The position numbers were made by a program, and so were the translations under genes. From an uncultured bacterium (GTDB lineage Bacteria > Bacillota > Bacilli > Lactobacillales > Lactobacillaceae), in NCBI GenBank assembly GCA_905214235.1, contig CAJMLF010000007.1:9882-73881 (forward strand): a stretch of 64,000 bases of DNA, read 5' to 3'. Below the pieces are notes generated by a model, which was given only the letters and a program-made list of their open reading frames with translations, was not told the DNA's origin and did no database searches. The first letter of the stretch is position 1; every line of letters begins with the position of its first letter. This document shows positions 58,188 through 64,000 of the stretch, in pieces.

Positions 58188-58907
58188 CTACTTAATATAG
58201 GATGGGAAATCATTCTTCGGTTCGCTACCTGCGAGTTCGCCTAATAGCTTCAAACCAATTTCACGACCAGCCATTACCGCTTGACGAACGGCACCCGAGT
58301 CACCAGTAATGGTTAAACTACCTTCGTTTGAGAAACTAGTACCGTGACTTGGTGTACTGAACGCAATTGGCTCAACGCCAGCTGTCTTCAAAGCTTTATC
58401 AGCCATTACAAGACCAATTCCCGATGGGCATCCACAAATCAAACCAAATGCTTTACCCTCAACAGCACCTAAACCAACACGGGCACAGTTAGAAGCACGT
58501 GCGGTGAACTGCAATTCAAGGTGGCCAGCAGGTGAGTTGTAAACATCGCCCATTGTCCGGTGAATGTTATCAAGAGCAACTTGAACCGCTTGACGAGCAT
58601 CAGCAGGGTCGTCCCCACCAACAATAATCAAGGAACCGTGGCCACCGCCACCCTTAGTATCACGTGGCCATTCAACGTCAATGGTGTCCATGTTGGTTGC
58701 CTTGACACCTTCATCCATCGCCATGATTTGTGGACCAGCACCTGTCCGGTCACTAATAATTCCGAGTGTCTTGTACTGTTTATTAACATGCAGCTTGTCT
58801 AATAATGCTTGGTCAACACTTGGGATAACTAACCCAATCGTGTCTCCCGCTTTGCTAGCACCGACAAACTCTGGAACAGTACTAGTAGAATTCAGAAAGT
58901 CATTCAT
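58188..58907 (-). CDS. pduB: Microcompartment shell protein PduB (short, PduB' form)
   Basis: A 239-residue tandem-BMC trimer protein (EFVGASKAGDTIGLVIPSVDQALLDKL; HGTSFSNEGSLTITGDSGAVRQAVMAGREIG; EPKNDFPSYI). It corresponds to Salmonella PduB', since the roughly 35-residue N-terminal extension of full PduB is not encoded upstream. ATG 58907 follows GGAGGC. Confidence 0.95.
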   Translation of the reverse strand: MNDFLNSTSTVPEFVGASKAGDTIGLVIPSVDQALLDKLHVNKQYKTLGIISDRTGAGPQIMAMDEGVKATNMDTIDVEWPRDTKGGGGHGSLIIVGGDDPADARQAVQVALDNIHRTMGDVYNSPAGHLELQFTARASNCARVGLGAVEGKAFGLICGCPSGIGLVMADKALKTAGVEPIAFSTPSHGTSFSNEGSLTITGDSGAVRQAVMAGREIGLKLLGELAGSEPKNDFPSYIK

Positions 58908-58970
58908 ATAAAATTGCCTCCTGACTATAAACAACTATCTAATATCAGGCCCCAACTCTGGGGTTTTCAA

Positions 58971-59249
58971 CTATTCCTTGTGTGGCAAAATCTTTTCGAT
59001 GTCTGCTTGTGGACGAGGAATTACGTAGCTTGAATGTACTTCACCAATGTTTTCAGCGGCTTGTACACCAGCTTCGACGGCAGCTTTAACGGCACCAACA
59101 TCCCCACGTACCATAACTGTAACTAATCCGCGACCAATCTTTTCTTGACCAACTAAAGTAACATTAGCAGCCTTTACCATTGAATCGGCAGCTTCGATTG
59201 AAGCAACTAATCCCTTGGTTTCAATCAGTCCAAGTGCTTCTTGATCCAT
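58971..59249 (-). CDS. pduA: Microcompartment shell protein PduA
   Basis: A 92-residue BMC hexamer protein ([56 protein letters not shown]). First gene of the operon. ATG 59249 follows AGGAGG. A cre-like site sits 32 bases upstream in the leader. Confidence 0.96.
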   Translation of the reverse strand: MDQEALGLIETKGLVASIEAADSMVKAANVTLVGQEKIGRGLVTVMVRGDVGAVKAAVEAGVQAAENIGEVHSSYVIPRPQADIEKILPHKE

Positions 59250-59280
59250 AAGAAAGCCTCCTAGCATAAAATCTAATAAG

Positions 59281-59345
59281 CGAAAGCGCTTACCACTTGA
59301 TACATGTTCATTCTATAACATATTGGTTGTCCTATATTGTTGTCC
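59281..59345. promoter_or_regulatory. pduA leader: cre-like site and TTGTCC direct repeats
   Basis: GGTAAGCGCTTTCG (minus strand, 59281-59294) matches cre at 12 of 14 positions. Further upstream TATTGGTTGTCC (59321-59332) and TATTGTTGTCC (59335-59345) form a 14-base-spaced direct repeat, the layout expected of an AraC-family (PocR) binding site. An extended -10-like TGTTATAGA lies between (about 59312-59320). Confidence 0.55.
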
Positions 59346-59468
59346 CTAAACAACTAAATAGTGCAAAATGACAAAATAGAGCTAAAAATTATTCAATTAA
59401 TCATAATTTTGTAATAGAATAGCGATATAGGATGTTATATTTTTTTATCATGATAGGGGTTACAAATA

Positions 59469-60548
59469 ATGCAAGAGGCTACTTTTTTACCAAAGGACAC
59501 CAATACCATTCAAAAGTTAATCATTACATTTTCAACCTTAACGAACGTTGAATTATTTTTTTATTCAACAAATAAAATGATAATTAGCAGCCACCAAATG
59601 TTGAATACTTCACAAGACATCTATAATTACCTCAATCATGTCAATTTTAAAAAAGTAACAGCTTTCCCAGTTATTCTGGACAATGCACTGTCCGGTTTCT
59701 TCATCCTGAATGTAAGTAGTACTTTAAAGGAACAGGTAATGATGTACCGGAGTTACCTCGACAGTACAAGTGGGCGTCTGGACCAAGGGAATTTCCACCA
59801 TCTGATGGTGCTCAATGCACTTGATCCGCGTGAACTTCAAAACTACATAGGTGGTCTTAGTTTAATTAGCGATTCAACTACTTCAAAAGATGCGCACCAC
59901 AAGCTTCATATCATTAACAAGCACGATAAGGGCAGGGTTGTTAATGTTGATAAAAACTTTGTTAACGTGCTTAAGTACATCAACGCTAACATCAGTAAGC
60001 CCCTCACTCTTGAGGACATTGCCCAACATGTTTACCTCTCACCTTCATACCTCAGTCGGTTGTTTAAGAACTACTTTAACGTCAACTTCATTGACTACAT
60101 TAATATCCGAAAAGTTGCCCTTGCCCAGGAGCGCCTGGCCTTATCTGTTGCACCGATTAATGAACTTTCTCACCGTCTCGGCTTTTCACAGGCGAGTTAC
60201 TTCACTAAAATCTTCAAGCAAAAGTGTGGGATGACGCCTTCCAAATACCGGATGCGAAACAAAAAGATAAAGAAAATTTACACAATTTCCCGAGACCTCT
60301 CCTGGCTCAAGGATCCGTCAGTATATACCGTTTCGCAAAAATTCTTCGATGATAAGGGAATTGATTTTAAAACACAGGACCTCAGTGACTCCACATACGT
60401 TTACGCAATTGGCGATTTAAGTAGTGATGAGAATAATGGGTGGATTTATACCGTTAACTGTATACAACCCACCACGTCACCAGTAGACGTTTCAGTAGGT
60501 GATAAATCAGTTATTCAATGGATTTACACTGGGATAGAGAACTTCTAG
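59469..60548 (+). CDS. pocR: PocR-type AraC-family regulator with C-terminal DUF4430-like domain
   Basis: A 359-residue activator of the pdu genes. N-terminal ligand-sensing region (about 1-150), AraC HTH pair (about 165-268: PLTLEDIAQHVYLSPSYLSRLFKNYF and INELSHRLGFSQASYFTKIFKQKCGMTPSKYR), then an unusual tail of about 80 residues. The tail contains DENNGWIYTVN and GDKSVIQWIYT, which match the transcobalamin-like DUF4430 fold. It diverges from pduA. Expected to respond to propanediol/glycerol, possibly to B12 through the tail (inference). Confidence 0.9.
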   Translation: MQEATFLPKDTNTIQKLIITFSTLTNVELFFYSTNKMIISSHQMLNTSQDIYNYLNHVNFKKVTAFPVILDNALSGFFILNVSSTLKEQVMMYRSYLDSTSGRLDQGNFHHLMVLNALDPRELQNYIGGLSLISDSTTSKDAHHKLHIINKHDKGRVVNVDKNFVNVLKYINANISKPLTLEDIAQHVYLSPSYLSRLFKNYFNVNFIDYINIRKVALAQERLALSVAPINELSHRLGFSQASYFTKIFKQKCGMTPSKYRMRNKKIKKIYTISRDLSWLKDPSVYTVSQKFFDDKGIDFKTQDLSDSTYVYAIGDLSSDENNGWIYTVNCIQPTTSPVDVSVGDKSVIQWIYTGIENF

Positions 60549-60573
60549 CGTTCGTAAAACAATTTAAAAATCA

Positions 60574-60610
60574 AAAGGTCAGGAAAACGCAAATTTTCCT
60601 GGCCTTTTGT
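60574..60610. terminator. Bidirectional terminator pocR / eutJ
   Basis: CAAAAGGTCAGGAAAA / TTTTCCTGGCCTTTTG stem between convergent genes. Confidence 0.9.
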
Positions 60611-60611
60611 A

Positions 60612-61466
60612 CTACTTAGCATGATCACATAAGGCAATTCCTAATGGCGTCACAAATTGCGGGTAAAGTGGTTTATACACTTTCCGCCCTAAAACTTTGG
60701 AAAAGGTTGTCGTAAATTCGGTAAAATTCGTTGCCCCACCTACAACTATTACTGGGTCCTCAACCTGGCTACCCAGCTTTTCAACAATAGTTGCCATCTT
60801 TTCAACAACCGGGCGAATAACTGTATAAACCTCCTCCTCACGGTCCTTATCCCGTTTCAATTTCTCTGCCTCTTCATTCTTAATTTTATAGCGACCACCG
60901 AGAACAAGTGTCATATGGAAACCACCGGTGGGCTCATCAATTACCGTCTGAATTTTTTTATTCTTGAAGATGGTAATCCCGGTTGTACCACCACCAATGT
61001 CAACAACCGTGCCATTTTTAATCTTTAAAAATGTTGCTGCCGCAGTCGGTTCGTCAACAACGTTGGTGCAGGTAAATCCCGTTTCTTCAATAACGTTAGC
61101 AACAACCTTACTGCTCTTCTCACCTGTCTTGGGCGGAATTGCACCCGCGGCCGTTGTCAACTCAACTCCAATATTTTCCTCGGCCTTTTTCTTCAGGCGG
61201 CGCAAGATATTGACAGAATCCATGTAATTAACCACAATTCCGTCCTGCACAGCGTGATCATACTCAAAATCACCATAGATAATGTGGTTGTTTTTATCTA
61301 AAACTGTCAAAACAATTGAAGAGGTCCCGAGGTCGACCCCCACCTTTAGTTTCTGCGTTTTTAGACTCTTCTTTTGTTCATCCGTAAGTACATGGTCCTT
61401 ATTTACTAGCTTTTCGAAGTGAGCAAGTTGCTTGTTGCTCTGCTCTAATAACTCTCCATTCTTCAT
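60612..61466 (-). CDS. eutJ: EutJ-like chaperone
   Basis: A 284-residue actin/Hsp70-fold protein of the EutJ family (KVGVDLGTSSIVLTVLD; VDEPTAAATFLKIKNGTVVDIGGGTTGITIFK; DPVIVVGGATNFTEF). Thought to help fold or reactivate compartment enzymes. ATG 61466 follows GAGG; the GTG at 61481 overlaps it. Confidence 0.92.
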   Translation of the reverse strand: MKNGELLEQSNKQLAHFEKLVNKDHVLTDEQKKSLKTQKLKVGVDLGTSSIVLTVLDKNNHIIYGDFEYDHAVQDGIVVNYMDSVNILRRLKKKAEENIGVELTTAAGAIPPKTGEKSSKVVANVIEETGFTCTNVVDEPTAAATFLKIKNGTVVDIGGGTTGITIFKNKKIQTVIDEPTGGFHMTLVLGGRYKIKNEEAEKLKRDKDREEEVYTVIRPVVEKMATIVEKLGSQVEDPVIVVGGATNFTEFTTTFSKVLGRKVYKPLYPQFVTPLGIALCDHAK

Positions 61467-61489
61467 TAGGAATAACCTCACTTACTAAA

Positions 61490-61526
61490 AAGAGACTAGG
61501 AACTGGCCAGTCTCTTTATTAACTCT
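61490..61526 (-). terminator. Terminator-like hairpin between pduF and eutJ
   Basis: AAAGAGACT / AGTCTCTTTTT stem on the minus strand; may lower eutJ relative to pduF. Confidence 0.7.
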
Positions 61527-61550
61527 TGAATATTCAAATGAATAGACGCT

Positions 61551-62258
61551 TTAAACTAACAGCGCTTGAATAGCACAGGCAATGCAGCCACCAATTAGTG
61601 GACCAAACATTGGAACCCATGAGTAGCCCCATTCACCTGATGCTTTATTAGGTACTGGCAAAATTGTGTAGGCAAAGCGCGGTCCCCAATCACGAGCGGG
61701 GTTCAAGGCGAACCCAGTAGTTGTCCCTAAACCAGTACCAACAATCATGATTACTAAACCAACAATGAATGGCTTTAATCCTTGGGTGAAATTACCAAGG
61801 TTTAAGAGCATGAATACAAAGGCAAAGGTGGCAATAACTTCTGAAAGGAAGTTGAAAAATGGGTTGTTAATTGCTGGACGGGTAGCAAAGTCACTAACGT
61901 TATTTCCGTCAGCATCCGTCTTTGTCGCCTTGAATTGTGGCCAGAAATGAAAAATAACTAGTGCTGCACCAACAAATGCGCCCAGGAATTGTCCAAGGAG
62001 ATAAGGAATAACATTACTCCATGGGAAGAGGCCAAAGATTGCAAATGGAATCGTAACGGCCGGGTTAAGGTGCCCCAAGGACCCTAAACTACCAGCCACA
62101 TAAACACCCATCGTAACGGCTAACCCCCATGATGTACAGATAAACAGCCAACCGCTGCCCTTTCCATAGCTCTTATTGAGGTTATTACTGCAGCAAGTAC
62201 CGGCACCAATTAGAATTAAAATCATAGTACCGAAAAATTCGCCAATAAAGCCATGCAT
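61551..62258 (-). CDS. pduF: Glycerol/propanediol uptake facilitator
   Basis: A 235-residue aquaglyceroporin with six helices and both pore motifs (LNPAVT and LNPARD; the latter Asp marks the glycerol-conducting GlpF branch). Supplies diol substrate to the compartment. It diverges from the D-LDH gene at 62684. Confidence 0.95.
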   Translation of the reverse strand: MHGFIGEFFGTMILILIGAGTCCSNNLNKSYGKGSGWLFICTSWGLAVTMGVYVAGSLGSLGHLNPAVTIPFAIFGLFPWSNVIPYLLGQFLGAFVGAALVIFHFWPQFKATKTDADGNNVSDFATRPAINNPFFNFLSEVIATFAFVFMLLNLGNFTQGLKPFIVGLVIMIVGTGLGTTTGFALNPARDWGPRFAYTILPVPNKASGEWGYSWVPMFGPLIGGCIACAIQALLV

Positions 62259-63775
<1,517 letters not shown>

Positions 63776-63829
63776 TCATCAGCAAAGGTAGTGTAGTCAG
63801 AAAAAGTTTTTTCCGAGACTTCACAAATT

Positions 63830-63880
63830 CTGGTATTGGTATGAGGTAATATCCCTATGTCAATACCATTTTTTAATTCA
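63830..63880 (+). terminator. Terminator of the tagged D-LDH gene
   Basis: TGGTATTGGTATGAGG / CCCTATGTCAATACCA stem followed by TTTTTT. The remaining 120 bases to the window end show no gene. Confidence 0.88.
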
Positions 63881-64000
63881 AAATAAACAAAACTTAGTAG
63901 TGAAAATTAAAAACGACGGTCTTACTGTTTACTACTGTTTTAATCACTGTAAGCACACCATAACGACACGTCTATAAATTGTCAGCAGGACCTCCTATAC

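Noticed and set aside
59250..59468. Cobalamin riboswitch upstream of pduA
   Set aside because: The 219-base gap is AT-rich and shows neither a B12-box-like sequence nor the needed set of stems.

Overview
The window looks like chromosome of a heterofermentative lactic acid bacterium close to the Limosilactobacillus (L. reuteri) group. Evidence: RexAB-type recombination helicase, T-box leaders, a maltose phosphorylase/beta-phosphoglucomutase cluster, D-lactate dehydrogenases, and a B12-dependent glycerol/propanediol (pdu) microcompartment locus arranged as in L. reuteri. Most of the sequence is visibly GC-rich. Roughly 46-64 kb (toxin-antitoxin, pdu, final D-LDH) and the ATPase at 41-42.5 kb are AT-richer, which suggests separate acquisition. 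The species is not fixed from sequence alone.

Layout. 0-5 kb: end of an amino-acid permease with T-box, a polar amino-acid ABC transporter, serS with T-box. 5-9.7 kb: ApbE flavin transferase with two FMN reductases, then an rRNA uracil methyltransferase. 9.7-16 kb: small regulators, self-attenuated pyrR, an Ig/coiled-coil membrane protein, divergent purA and guaC. 16-22 kb: alarmone synthetase plus two-component system, membrane glycerophosphodiesterase, MFS pump. 22-30 kb: cupin, aldo-keto reductase, maltose operon (transporter, mapA, pgmB), thiolase and a LacI-type regulator. 30-40 kb: addA/rexB and cardiolipin synthase. 40-47.5 kb: GNAT, secreted protein, AAA/DUF4143 ATPase with a 40-bp-period repeat array, two D-2-hydroxyacid dehydrogenases, a displaced pduV, a HigBA-type toxin-antitoxin pair, FMN reductase, CadD. 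47.5-64 kb: tyrosine phosphatase, then the pdu locus pduABCDEGHKJMNO-(HbpS-like)-Q-U on the minus strand, pocR divergent, eutJ, pduF, and finally a D-lactate dehydrogenase on the plus strand.

How the pdu genes work together. PduF lets glycerol or propanediol in; shell proteins A, B, J, K, N, U build the compartment; PduCDE makes 3-hydroxypropanal or propanal; PduGH and PduO maintain the B12 cofactor; PduQ reduces the aldehyde with NADH. The three genes of the oxidative, ATP-yielding branch (pduP, pduL, pduW) are all absent from their usual places. In their stead the window carries a D-lactate dehydrogenase with an N-terminal helix and flexible linker that closely match the encapsulation peptides of PduD and PduE from the same locus. 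My reading, an inference, is a reductive-only microcompartment whose private NADH/NAD+ loop is closed by an encapsulated D-LDH instead of PduP. The regulator PocR also ends in a transcobalamin-like DUF4430 domain, a possible built-in B12 sensor. These two are the most promising novelties here.

Other structures worth attention are a family of intergenic palindromes with a conserved frame and variable central hairpin (about 9.8, 11.9, 29.1, 38.2 and 45.5 kb), a perfect 21-bp inverted repeat over the toxin-antitoxin promoter, and an intercistronic hairpin in the gap where pduL is normally found.
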